Assembly: GCF_032854445.1 (NCBI RefSeq)
Contig: NC_088295.1
Coordinates: forward strand, 7,318,501-7,382,500
Direction of reading: 5' to 3'
Source: Liolophura sinensis
Lineage: Eukaryota; Mollusca; Polyplacophora; Chitonida; Chitonidae
Length of the DNA: 64,000 nucleotides
The notes below the pieces were generated by a model. That model was not told the origin of the DNA, made no database searches, and saw only the letters and a list, made by a program, of their open reading frames with translations. Shown here piece by piece: positions 10,445 to 21,109 of the stretch (position 1 is the first letter of the stretch; each line of letters starts with the position of its first letter). Made by a program: the position numbers and the translations under genes.

Positions 10445-13400
10445 GTATGGATAGCATAAGATGCTGTTACTATGCTAAAGACTTAACTCTGGCACGGCTT
10501 TGTCTTAATCATCATACTAATGGTCCATTTTGCAAAGTTTCTTCCCATGCCCCATTCCCTACGATAATTACCCATTTTCCAAAGTCTTCTCCCCGCTGAA
10601 CGTATGTAAATATATTACTTCCCATACTGATTGTCTGTTTTGCGAAATAAGCTTTCACTGTTTAACCACCTTACCCTTTGTCCATTTGACAATGTTTTCC
10701 TTCGGTATCCTAAGCCTCAATGTGGTTGTCCATGTTTCAGAGTGTTCTCGCGGCATTATAACCGCATATGCCTACTGACTCTATGTTCTGCAGAGTAGTT
10801 TTCCAGGGCTTTAACCTTAAATATATATATATATATATATTGCAGAGTGTTCTTCCCAACAAGTACGACGTATTTGTGCTGATGTATAACGGGGTCATTT
10901 CTGCGCCTGCGCATTTCGGCCCTGGATTCTTTGGCTATCACCGGCTTTTTACTCTGCTGTGAGCTGACGGTCCTAATTCTCTGTCACATATAATATGTAT
11001 AATGCTCTAATATGTATGTCTATCAAATACTAGTACACTATTGTCTACTTCGAATCTTTCTAGGCAAAGAAACCGACGAATGGGTCCTTATATTAGGTAC
11101 CCGTCTACATTTGAGGTACTTAAACATTAATGGCCAAATGAAGTAACAAGAAATTGATAAATTTCATAAAATGTCCTAGTGTAAAGTAAAACAACTATCA
11201 CAAAACCACTGCTTACCAGAAGTATCTCTTACCACTAGATTAAAATGCACTGCTTTAAGAAAAGGAGTATATTCCTTCTTCACTAGGTTTGAGACTGCCC
11301 TCCGTGAGGTAATGCCCGGGATGACCTTGCCCTACTGGGACAGTACATTGGAAGGCAGGCTGATCGACCCACGGGAATCCTCATTCTGGAGCGAGGAGCT
11401 GATTGGAAGCGGTGAAGGTCCTGTGCTGACTGGCCCCTTCCAGGGTTGGCAGACCGCCGATAGCTCTCACCTCACTCGTAACACTGGCACGGGAGGCGGC
11501 TTCTTCACGAACCTGGACATCGAGAGGATGTGTTTCAAGTCAAAGCTGGAGCAGGTGACCGAGCCTTTTTCTCCCACCAGCAGTGTATTCGAGAGGACAC
11601 AGAGTCAGGTCCATCTGTTTGTTGGCGGAGAGATGCGGGACTACTGGTCAGCCCCCAACGATCCCCTTTTCTTCCTCCATTACGCCTTCATTGACTGTAT
11701 CTGGGAGCAGTTCCGTGAACATCAGCGTAATGTCAACATTAACCCGGAAACAGATTACCCAGCTTTCTACGGCACGGCGGCACATGCGCCAGACTTTCCA
11801 GTGTTCCGTGATTTCCTCATCACAAATCAAGATGCCCTAAAAGACAAATATGGGAAGAGTCTTTATCGTTGTGCACCCCGACCTCGATGCGTGGATAACT
11901 TAAGTTGTGGTTCAGAATTTCTCCAGTGTAACTTCGAAACTCTCAACTGCGAGCCAACAAAACGAAATTTAGGCAACTTTTGTCCTAACCATGGTACATT
12001 TCAGCGAAAAGGTTATCAGAATTCGTACTGCGCGAATGGCGTGTGCGACACCGACCAGTTGGGTTATATCCCCATAGAGGTGGTGTACGGGCGCCCACCT
12101 GACTTCCCTGTGTACAACTCCCACCCATACGATAACGGACAGCCGAACTTTAGTGAGGACATCTACAACCCGAAATGCTACAAGGAATCTCAGATGTTCA
12201 GCTCTCGACTGAGTCGTCATCTGGACACCCCCGAGTTCACCGACTGTGGATGCAAGACCCGGGGTGTCAACCACGGCGGTGTGTACTTACAGTCCCACGG
12301 TATCAACTATCAGGGCAGTTACCGGGAGTATGCCGTCGTGGACAGACGACTGGCTGTGTCTTCTAGCGTGGGCATTGTGGCCGTGAAGAAACCCGTGGGA
12401 GGGGAGTCACTGGCGTTTATCCGAGCTTATGACGACTGCGGGAGGATCTGCCGCCCGGTCTGCCATATGCCTAACACCGAATGGTACGAGACCTGTACAG
12501 GTGTTGTGAAGGTCTCATCTACCCAGCCCCTCCAGTACGCCAACTCATACGAAGGGGCCTTCCTGGATCTGTGGGACTTCAGTCGCGGTCCCTTCATTCC
12601 GGTCATCAACATGGACATGATTCGCCTGACGTTCTACTGTGACTTTAGTGGCGCCTGGCCGTGGATGTTCTACCAACCTGCAGCCCCCATGACTGCCACG
12701 CTCGCACCCATCACTACCACTGTGCCCACCCTCATCGGCTCAGACCAAACCAGGGAGGACGTGATGCACACTGCACCCCCACCAGTTACTACGACAACGA
12801 CAACCACATCCACAACGACGACTACGACGACTACAACAACACCTCGCCCAACAACCACCTTGTTACGCACCAGAGCCCGGATACCCCGAACTACCACCAC
12901 TCTGGCACCCACAACCACCAGATTCGTCGATCCTGGTACGTACACAACTTCTGCTTGTACTCCTTGTAATTGTGCCATATCCTATCTCTGTGGCATGTTT
13001 CAATGCAGAAAACGCAGTGCAAAAAAGCCAGATCTTTGGGTGTATCGTTGAGGTGCGTGTTTTTGCCTGGGTTGGGTTCCATCCCAGCTTCGGCCATGAG
13101 TACACATTGAGATCATTCTCCAGGTAAAACTCTATGCGCCCCTTTGGGAAAGTTCGTCTTTTACCAATTTACTGCCTGTTATTCCCAATCCCTAGGTTCC
13201 CTTCATTAAACCAGCTTCGTATTTGAGGAAAATGTTCTTGAAACGGCGTTAAATACCAACTATCAGTTATAAATAGACTCTTTCTACATATAGGCTCTAC
13301 GTTTTGGAAGTATAACTAAAACGAGAGTAGGAAATACGACTTGACGAATAGATTGACAGCCCAACAGATCCCTTTAAATACTGCCCTCCAATATCGTATA

Positions 13401-15376
13401 TGTCCAAAAAAAAAAAAAAAGAGCTGTGATTGAAAATATTGTGACGAATTCTCCAAGTTTGAGTTCTGATTCAACTACATGTTCTGACAGCAATACAGAT
13501 ACATGTATTTATTCATGTATTTGGTTGGTGTTTAACCACTTGCTCAAGAATTTGCCACTTATACGACGGGGTCATATTTATGGGTGGAGAGTAAACCGCC
13601 GACCTTTTATCAGGTGCCTGACCAACCTCTTGACTTAAAGTGGAATCAGCAAGAATTGGTTTCGAGCACGCGACTTCACTGATCAAGGGTATCGAACCAG
13701 CGCTTTTTAGTCATCTGAGCCAGCGAGACCCCAGCGAGATACATCTGTAATTAGAATATCAGAATATTTGTGTTGGTAAACGCATGTATCAGTATGGGGA
13801 AGTATGGACTTTATCAAGGTGTCTTATGAGATTTTTAACTGGTGTAACGAAAAATGTCGATGTGAAATAACTTGGTAGGTGAATGTAAAAGAACTAGTTA
13901 TGTCCATATTTAAACCGTGCATTAAGTGAGCATGCAGTCAACTGCCGAGTGTACTGACCTAAATCAGATTTTTGTGATGGGAAAACACCTGCGGGTAAAA
14001 CTGGTTTACAATAATTATGCCCTTGAAAATGTTAACAAGTTTATTTCATTTGTCTTCTTTACACCAGATTGTTATCAGAGAAAGATATTAATGTTTTAAT
14101 CTCGATGTATCAAATGTACTTTGGGTGTTCAGGCTATTACTTTTGTTATATGGACGTTTACTATCATCACAGACTGAGGGCGCGGCCTTGCTAGTAGCTT
14201 TGACTATTATTAGCCATCACATAATGTTCTGGTATTTTATAACACCACACAATGACAGAGTGGCCTTGCTTGTAGCTACGACTTTTGGCATACGTTACAA
14301 CCATCACAGGATGCTCTGGTATAGAGGTTTTGTGTAACCACCACGAACGACAACACAACACAACGACAACACAGACTGCAGCTTGTGAATTTTAAACAAG
14401 TCTCATCTAACAGGATGTTCGAGTTTTCATGACACCACACAACGACAGATTTGCCGTGGGACTTTTCACACAAGCCACAAGATCACAGGAAGCCTGAGTT
14501 GGAGGTTTTCAGACATCGCGAAGTGAGATCGTCGTCTTTGATGTAAAATTTAAGTCTTTTCGAAACGGTATGGCTTCATAATACCTAATTGAGCTGTAGG
14601 AATAAGTACTACATTTTACTGATTTCCTTGGTGGTTAGATTGCCTGCAAAATCAGCATACTCATTATTCACTATCATACCAAAGACTTGCTTTAATACTT
14701 GATGCTGCCTCGCTTGTCGCTCAGCACAGAAAGGTCAGAGCAAGGAAACAGGAATGGATCAGCCCGTCTCAGTATAATGTTACAGGGTGGGTTGTCAAGT
14801 ATGGTGTCTCTGGCATGGAGGAAGCACTTTTGCGCCATAGACTTGCCCTGTCACAAAAAGACACAATAAATATACACACACCTTATGACACACCATATGA
14901 CTAAAAATTGTTAAGTACGACGTAGTACCCCAGGCATACATACATACATACGTACATACATACTTACATGTATGCACATATACATTGGTTCCTAGGGGTC
15001 AGACCTTAACCTTTGTCTGGTTTCATACATGTCATCTACTTTTCACTCAGACTTATTGATACATGGAACTCAGGAAATTCACTTCGTTTAACACAATTTG
15101 CATTTGTACTTTTTTTTTACAGCCTGCTTTATCCCAGACATGTGCTACAAGGGTAAGAAGGAAGTGGATTGTAAGATGTGCGTGAATAACGACCTCGTAC
15201 CTTGCCCGGGAACGTGTGATCGTTTCTTACAGTGCTCCCAGGGTTACTGGACAATCATGGACTGCACAGGTGGCACCAGTTTTGATATGCGCTCGCAGAA
15301 CTGCGTCTACCCTCACCATCGACCTCAGTGCGAGCTGGGGATAATGCCCAGATATGTGGGTGACAACCTGACCTAA
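10037..15376 (+). CDS. tyrosinase-like gene 1 (secreted, chitin-binding tail)
   Basis: Join of 10037-10444, 10846-10958, 11287-12935 and 15123-15376: 807 aa, in frame with introns of phase 0, 2 and 1. Order: signal peptide (~1-20), N-terminal tyrosinase segment with RKEFRTLTTEQRR, CuA region (~141-176), CuB region (~279-315), a Cys/Tyr-rich domain ending near residue 640, a Thr-rich linker rich in TTTTT runs, and a C-terminal ChtBD2. Active tyrosinases oxidise phenols and dopa in shell, periostracum and melanin formation. Here HisA1 is Tyr150, HisB1 is Gln279 and HisB3 is Tyr306 (H159, H168 and H283 remain), so catalysis is doubtful. The ATG at 10037 has a strong ACCATGG context. An ATTAAA lies 157 bp past the stop. 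Gene 2 on the opposite strand is its paralogue. The family is certain; loss of activity is inferred. Confidence 0.93.
10445..11286 (+). other. introns 1 and 2 of tyrosinase-like gene 1
   Basis: Intron 1 (10445-10845) and intron 2 (10959-11286). Intron 1 ends in an (AT)n microsatellite at about 10819-10840 directly against the TGCAG acceptor. Nothing else is recognised. Confidence 0.8.
10846..10958 (+). CDS. tyrosinase-like gene 1, exon 2 (CuA)
   Basis: A 113-bp exon encoding the CuA loop, NKYDVFVLMYNG then APAHFGPGFFGYHR. It aligns without gaps to exon 2 of gene 2. The acceptor TGCAG is preceded by an (AT)n run instead of a pyrimidine tract; the donor is GTGAGC (phase 2). The expected first copper-binding His is Tyr150; H159 and H168 keep the canonical 9-residue spacing. 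Confidence 0.9.
11287..12935 (+). CDS. tyrosinase-like gene 1, exon 3 (CuB, middle domain, linker)
   Basis: Opens with FETALR, completing CuA, then LPYWDST, and the CuB segment QVHLFVGGEM and NDPLFFLHYAFIDCIWEQF. A Cys-rich stretch follows (CVDNLSCGSEF), then a conserved domain shared with gene 2 (YQGSYREY, VDRRL, YDDCGRIC) and a Thr/Pro linker at about 12660-12930. The donor GTACGT leaves phase 1. Reading through would give a different C terminus ending at 13051, but the matching intron in gene 2 supports splicing. Confidence 0.93.
13495..13740 (-). mobile_element. decayed tRNA-derived SINE
   Basis: On the + strand a TTTATTCATG tail leads into GGTTGGTGTTTAACCACTTG and CACTTATACGACGGGG, recalling the 3' end of family B. 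It ends with GTATCGAACCAGCGCTTTTT and CATCTGAGCCAGCGAGACC, a reverse-complemented tRNA-like head. A related head fragment is at about 28125-28235. Boundaries are approximate. Confidence 0.5.
14150..14500. repeat. ~80-110 bp imperfect tandem repeat
   Basis: About three diverged copies of a unit with ACACCACACAATGACAGAGT, GGCCTTGCTTGTAGCTACGA and ATCACATAATGTTCTGGTAT. It lies inside intron 3 of tyrosinase-like gene 1. Confidence 0.6.
15123..15376 (+). CDS. tyrosinase-like gene 1, exon 4 (ChtBD2)
   Basis: After a T9-AC-AG acceptor, the exon encodes a peritrophin-A type chitin-binding domain with its regular Cys pattern (PCPGTCDRFLQCSQGYW, DCTGGTSFD, NCVYP). It ends DNLT followed by TAA. Phase 1 matches exon 3 exactly. 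ChtBD2 modules use three disulfides and an aromatic face to hold chitin, which would anchor the protein in an organic matrix. Confidence 0.92.
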
Positions 15377-15532
15377 CAGAGCGGGCCTACATACACAACT
15401 ATACACTATGGCATTACCTTTAATGGACAGGTTGAGAGTGTTTCGCGTTGTATAACTTTACAATAACATAAGACATTGTTCATTTACATAGTGCTGCTCG
15501 CTTTTCTTCTCTCTGAATTTTGTGGTCTGTTC

Positions 15533-15538
15533 ATTAAA
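15533..15538 (+). promoter_or_regulatory. putative poly(A) signal, gene 1
   Basis: ATTAAA, the commonest variant of AATAAA, lies 157 bp downstream of the gene 1 stop codon in an AT-rich 3' flank. Position and sequence fit, but transcript ends are unknown. Confidence 0.45.
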
Positions 15539-16913
15539 GTTTTACATCAGTACCATCATACAAAGTAGTTGATCTTGTAAACTCACATTCCCTCCCTGTC
15601 CTGAGACCGTAGTGAATTAGTTTATGGCCAGTCTATCTCCTGTGCCTGGAGTAGGCTACTCTCTATTCATTATAATAGTGCCTCAGCATTGTATTAGCTT
15701 CGACCCACAACAGCATTGCCTCGTCACTGCAGTAATCGTCGCTATAATAGTCTCTCCTCACTACAGGAGTCATTACACTAGTACCTCGTTACTACACTAG
15801 CATCTTGTCACTATGGTATCCTACACCAGGTAACTCCAATAAGGCCAGGGCCGCGTGGTTAGCTTTTTCTGCCGCCATAATACTGGCCGTCGTTGTATAA
15901 GTGAAATGCTCTTTCAGTACAGCATAAACAACAATCAAAACAATAAATAAATGTTATTTACAGAAGCGGTCTCTCGTCACTATGAAGTCACTGCAATAGT
16001 GCTTCGTTACTAGAATAATCTCTTATTACACCAGACTCCCATTATTACAGTAGTCCATCGTCACTATGTTCTCATTTTCAATCTTAAACTACCCGTGTAA
16101 ACTCTTGGTGTGGTTAACCGGTATCAAGGATTATCTTCATTTTGCGAATCTATTAAACATTGCCTGTCGGTTCAAAATACATAGAATTTACAAATAGGCG
16201 TTGCATATTCTGAATAACGGGAACAAATATATATGTGCAAACTAATACAAATGGCTGAAAAAGAGTGTTTATCGTCATTTCCTGCGTCTTTCTTGCTCAA
16301 GATTTCTCTCCGCCGTTCACTACGAGTGGCTGTCATGTACAAAACCATGTGAAGGTACGGGAAGTTCCGATCCGGAGGTCTGCGGCTTCGCGTTATCCTT
16401 GAATGCATTGGACACAGGCATATACAACTGGATTCCTTATCATGCGAAATCCGGAGCTTGAGACCCAGTCCAATCAGTGAACAAGTGAATTAGGGGCTGC
16501 TGATGCACAATAACCCATACTTGCACAGAGCGGGTCAAAAGGGGAAACAGAGAAACGGTGCTCATAGCGAGTTATGCCTTATGCTATAACACTGCTGGTT
16601 AACATTTCAGTTCAATTGAATTGTTTCAGCTGCCTAAAACTTTCGTTTTACTTGAAGAGCGAGAAATTGGCTGAGTTTTGTAACTGTTACAAGAGTTACA
16701 ATGTTTTAGCATAGGTACACAAGTCGTTGCGTATTGGGGTGTGTCATCCTGCCTAGAGGCCCCTATCTACAGCACTTATTACACTGTCTCTACACACACA
16801 CATAAAAATTCACTGAGGCTTAAATACACTAGAGAAAATATACAAGTCACAAAAATAACGCATTTAATTTTTGCTTTTACACGTATCTATACAGGCATTT
16901 CAGAAATGAGGAC
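15539..16913. other. intergenic region between the convergent tyrosinase-like genes
   Basis: A 1.4-kb spacer. Section 15600-16060 holds degenerate CTCGTCACTACAGTAGT-like short repeats. A truncated SINE 3' end lies at about 15845-15955 (GCCGCCATAATACTGGCCGT, GTATAAGTGAAATG). An ATTAAA on the minus strand at 16863-16868 is a candidate poly(A) signal for gene 2. No gene is seen. Confidence 0.6.
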
Positions 16914-17158
16914 TCATCTACGAAAACTGAATCTGCTAAAGTACTTGCGGAGCTCCATCCAGTATTCGTAATTACACACTAAAGTCTGCTGGTCCCAGAC
17001 CAGTCCGGCAGGACAAGTGTGGATGTGCCAGACGTCCCCCAGACCACACTGACGAAACTGTTCCTTTATATCCAGGCACGGCGAGTAGTCTCCCATCTGA
17101 CAGCGGATACATCCGGTCGGTTCGTAATTTATGTAACACTCCGCCGATATGAAACAGG
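16914..17158 (-). CDS. tyrosinase-like gene 2, exon 4 (ChtBD2)
   Basis: Acceptor CTTACAG, then CFISAECY, PCLDIKEQFRQCGLGDVWH and CPAGLVWDQQTLVCNY: a ChtBD2 with the same Cys spacing style as gene 1. It ends with a basic tail (RKYFSRFSFRR) before TGA. The phase joins exon 3 exactly. Confidence 0.92.
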
Positions 17159-20100
17159 CTGTAAGACAAATAACAAAAAAAAAAAAAACATGGTTAACAC
17201 CAGGTTGAGGAATACAAGTGGAGGTTTGGGTTTATGACCATTAACCAGGTGTGCTAGAATGTATCATATCGCTAAGGTCTACTAGAGCGCAGCCCATCAC
17301 AGAGGCGTGCTAGAATATTTCCTATCCTTCAAGTGTAGTATAGAGTGTAGCCTAATTCCCTGGTGTACTAGAGTGCAGCCTATCACAGAGGCGTGCTAGA
17401 ATATTTCCTATCCTTCAAGTGTAGTATAGAGTGTAGCCTAATTCCCTGGTGTACTAGAGCGCAGCCCATCACAGAGGCGTGCTAGAATATTTCCTATCCT
17501 TCAAGTGTAGTATAGAGTGTAGCCTAATTCCCTGGTGTACTAGAGTGCAGCGTATCACATAGGCGTGCTAGAATATTTCCTATCCTTCAAGTGTAGTATA
17601 GAGTGTAGCCTAATTCCCTGGTGTACTAGAGCGCAGCCCATCACAGAGGCGTGCTAGAATATTTCCTATCCTTCAAGTGTAGTATAGAGTGTAGCCTAAT
17701 TCCCTGGTGTACTAGAGTGCAGCCTATCACATAGGCGTGCTAGAATATTTCCTATCCTTCAAGTGCAGTATAGATTGTAGTACTGGTACTCACTGTTTGG
17801 CTCAATAAGCACCGTTGTCGTAGGGGTTGTTGTTGTAGTGGTTGTTGTTGGTGTTGTTCGGATAGTGGTTGTTGTTGTTGTCAAGGGCTTCTCACCAGGA
17901 CCATCTGTACGAACAGGCTTGTCAACGTTGGGATCGGGTATATAACCCATGGCACCGAAAGGCCAGTCACCATGAAACGTGCAGTAAAATTTTAAGTCAA
18001 AATTATCTCTTGTCTTTGGAACGCTTGATTCAAAATCCCACGTAATGTACAGGGCGTTCTCTAGATCCTCTCCGTACCCCTTGGTACCTGTCTGATCGAC
18101 CTGCATCACCCCAGAGCAGTTAGCATACTCCGGCGGACAAACGGCCGTACAGATCCGCCCACAGTCGTCGTATACCCGCACCAAGACGCGGGAAGCTCCA
18201 CCCACGGGTGCCTTCACCGCCACGTAACCTACTACAGAGCTGACGGGAAGTCGGCGATCGACAGGCACATACTCCCGGTAAGAGCCCTGATAACTTAGAC
18301 CGTATGACTGGATGTAGGCACGACCATAGTCCGAACCGCGGCATTTACAGTCCCTGTAAACAGGGTTATTGGGCCGTTGCCTCATCACCACGCGGTAAGG
18401 ATAAGAGCGATTGAAGCGCAACGGTGAGTAAATGTCCTGACTGAACACCCAGGTGGGTGTGAGCAAAGGTCGGGAGTTGTAGGTACCGTAGTCTGGTGGG
18501 CGATTGTAAACGATCTCTATGGGCAGATACACCCAGTTAGCCACATTACAGTCGTTCCCGTCCAGACAGTAGTTGTTCTGGTAACCGACAGTGCCTTCAC
18601 ATGACTGCTCCTCCCCAAGAGGGGTTCCCACCGTCTGTGTGATACACGTGCCTGAATTCGCGTCACATCGTAGATTTGAGGACAAACAATCGCTGTTTGT
18701 AAGACAAACCGGGATCTCCTCACACTGGTATATACCCGTGAAATCCACCGTCAGAACGTCGGCGCTTCGGTAGTTGTCGATGAGACCGAGGAACGCGTTG
18801 GCGGAATGATTACCGTTACCCTCGTAGCGCCAGGGCCAGTCTGTTTGCGGATCCGTCTGATTCTGCCGGAACTTCTCCCAAACACAGTCCGTGTGCGCGT
18901 GGAGCAGGAAGTACACAGGATCGTTAGCTGCCGTCGACAGCCGGGCCATGTCACCGCCCACCCAGAGCTGAACTCCAAACGAATGCAGCTCGAGATTGTC
19001 CTCTAATTCCGCGTTGGGAAATGAGATTTCACCCAAGCGCCGGTTTGACAGAACATTTTCGATATCACTAATTTTCAGCAAACGACCGCTTTCCTGGATG
19101 TTTCGGATGAGTGGAACACCGTTACTGGTCCATCCTGCGAACGGACCCGACGTTACCAGACCGTCTCCGTTACCAAGGTAACCACTCGTCCACAATATAG
19201 ACGATTTAGGGTTTTCCAGAGGCTCATCCAGGCTGGAATCCCAATATGGCAACACAACATTTTGATTGTACTCCCTCAAGGCGTTTTCAAACCTATAGCA
19301 AGTAAAACCAAAAAGTAATGAAACACGGCTACATTGAATGAATGTTCGATAATTAATTGAGTTAAACAGCATACAGATGGATCCTGGTAGTTCAGTACAA
19401 TATGTCAATCCGTTAAATGACCAAGAAGCTGACATCTCAGTGGCAGCCTACTCTGTATGCACAAAGAAGGAACACAAGGAAGAAAACGGAAACCACCTTG
19501 AATGTGTTTATGAACAATGCAAGAACGTTACTGGACATTGCAAGTGATTTGCTCTCGACTTCACACATGGTTTTGAGGAGCCTTAACATTGTGGTCTAGA
19601 TCGCACTCACAACACAATGGATGGGCGCGCAAAAGTCGTGATGTGTGTGATAGATACACAAAGGTCATTTCTATTTAAAGTATTTTGCTAAATAATTCAC
19701 TTTAGTAGAAAAGGCTGAATTACATTTCTAGGAGTACAAGTACGCCGATATATGATAGCGAATGGTTAGGAACAGAAATTATACAAAACGTGAACATACA
19801 AGAGTAGGTAAATCCTGTGCCAGGTGAAGAAGGCGGGACCTCTGTGAGCACTTCCGGAGGTCGACCCAACATGAAGGCTCGCCAAGGCATTATATTTTCC
19901 CTGTAAAGACACACAAAATTATTCAGGCTAACAAGATCTGCACAAACGAAGTATTAGTTTTTGTGACGCCGACATTATTTTGATAAATCTGTATGACCCA
20001 GCAATAGGTCATCTGATAACACATAACCACTCCAAGAAATGTACGTAAGAGAATAGCTGTAAAACGTACCGCGTCATTTTTCAGTTGGTTGACAGCGTTA

Positions 20101-20471
20101 TGGAATGCTGTTCTTTCCGTGGCACTCAGCATCCTGTACTCCTTCCTGATCCGGATGGGTCTTGTCCCCGCCTGGGTGATGTCTGTCCTGGTCTTCTCTA
20201 ACAGCTGATTCAGCCAGTTCTGCTGGGTCGTGGTGAGGACAGGTTTCTGTGCCCGTGGGTACAGCAGCTTCTCGATACAGGCGTACTCCAGCACTTCCTC
20301 GTTATAAGGGACGTAATCTTGACGAGAATATTCCCTCAACATGATGTCCTCCAGACAGATAATGTAATCCCACTCAATGTAAGTCTCTTGCACGGAAGCT
20401 AGTCCCTGATGTCGGCCGGGGGGTGCTGCCACCATGAAGGCAGCCAGAGCTAACATGTGGTACAGTGCCAT
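16914..20471 (-). CDS. tyrosinase-like gene 2 (secreted, chitin-binding tail)
   Basis: Join on the minus strand of 20471-20070, 19900-19800, 19292-17794 and 17158-16914: 748 aa, phases 0, 2 and 1 as in gene 1. Signal peptide MALYHMLALAAFMVAAPPG, then the N-terminal segment (RIRKEYRMLSATER), a CuA region with all three His (H144, H153, H162, spaced 9 and 9), a CuB region reading LHSFGVQLWVGG, the shared Cys/Tyr-rich domain (YQGSYREY, YDDCGRIC), a Thr-rich linker and ChtBD2. In CuB, HisB2 appears to be Gln276, HisB1 is shifted one residue (H271) and HisB3 (H299) is kept. A role in chitinous shell matrix or periostracum is inferred from architecture. Activity could be lost or altered. The 105-bp satellite begins about 0.6 kb upstream of its ATG. 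Confidence 0.93.
17255..17780. repeat. 86-bp minisatellite in gene 2 intron 3
   Basis: Six units of exactly 86 bp (AGCCC/AGCCT starts at 17291, 17377, 17463, 17549, 17635, 17721). Landmarks are CACAGAGGCGTGCTAGAATA, TTTCCTATCCTTCAAGTGTA and CCCTGGTGTACTAGAG. Units are more than 95% alike and alternate GCGCAGCCC with GTGCAGCCT, suggesting a two-unit (172-bp) higher-order period. It ends 14 bp from the exon 3 donor. Confidence 0.92.
17794..19292 (-). CDS. tyrosinase-like gene 2, exon 3 (CuB, middle domain, linker)
   Basis: Begins FENALREYNQ and VVLPYWDSS after acceptor CTATAG. CuB contains LHSFGVQLWVGGDM and NDPVYFLLHAHTDCVWEKF. The Cys-rich block (CLTNSDCLSSNLRC) and the shared domain follow. 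The linker carries Thr runs near 17830-17890. The donor GTGAGT at 17793 is consensus, phase 1. Confidence 0.93.
19800..19900 (-). CDS. tyrosinase-like gene 2, exon 2 (CuA)
   Basis: A 101-bp exon translating to GKYNALASLH, then SAHRGPAFFTWHR and IYLLL, a textbook CuA segment. The acceptor is TTTACAG, the donor GTATGT (phase 2). The annotator-style open frame over this DNA is in a different frame; only the spliced phase reveals the domain. Confidence 0.93.
20070..20471 (-). CDS. tyrosinase-like gene 2, exon 1
   Basis: 134 codons: signal peptide then a helical N-terminal segment ending QLKNDA before the donor GTACGT (phase 0). An in-frame extension upstream to about 20561 lacks a signal-like character; the ATG at 20471 starts a clean signal peptide and is preferred. 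Confidence 0.9.
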
Positions 20472-21109
20472 CTTTGTAATACTGTGACAAAGAAAGACAA
20501 CTGTTGTAACAGACTCCTCTGCCTTCTTGACGTAACACTTTAAAAGCGACCTTGTATACAAGTATTCACAGACAATGGTTTCTCAAGGATCCAGGTTGTC
20601 AAAACATTTGTATACCAGTTTATTTATTTATCACATGTAAGTTGTCGATAATAAAATGTGTATCTGTGCGATTTGATTCCGACTGTTCCAATATCCTACG
20701 CGGCGATCTAATTCAACACTACGAATATACTAACTTCTGGTTAAACCGAATAAGAAACGATTATGAAGCGCCCAAAACTTTTGATTCGTTTGATTATCGA
20801 AAAAACAAAGGTAAGATCTGCTAAGTTGATTCCTTGGCATGCGTTCTGTTTAGTTGTCCACAATTTATCCATAACACATTTAAGGATAAGAACTCAAAAT
20901 TACTTGTAAATCTATTTTTTATTGCTGTACATAAATGCAAGTTTTTCATTCAAGAGATGACAATAAATCCTCTGTCTGAAATTCTTGATTGTTGAGAGTA
21001 ATTTTTCAGACTTACTCCGGCCAATATTGCCGGGTAACAGTCTGCTATGTAGCCGTTATGATTTCTTTGTTTATACAGCAAGGCAGATATATACTGTAAC
21101 TCATTCAGA
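20472..21109. other. 5' flank of tyrosinase-like gene 2
   Basis: AT-rich sequence upstream of the gene 2 ATG, expected to hold its promoter. A TTTTAAAG on the minus strand near 20541-20548 is a weak TATA-like site. No other feature is recognised. Confidence 0.4.

Larger units (their letters stand above)
12936..15122 (+). other. intron 3 of tyrosinase-like gene 1
   Basis: A 2.2-kb intron separating the linker from the chitin-binding exon. It holds a decayed SINE near 13500-13740, a poly-A run at 13407-13421, an ~80-bp imperfect duplication at 14150-14500 and a (CATA)n microsatellite at 14937-14960. No further exon is visible. Confidence 0.75.

Noticed and set aside
12936-13051. Readthrough C terminus of tyrosinase-like gene 1 ending at 13051
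   Set aside because: A GTACGT donor in the right phase joins to the ChtBD2 exon, and gene 2 has the same intron.
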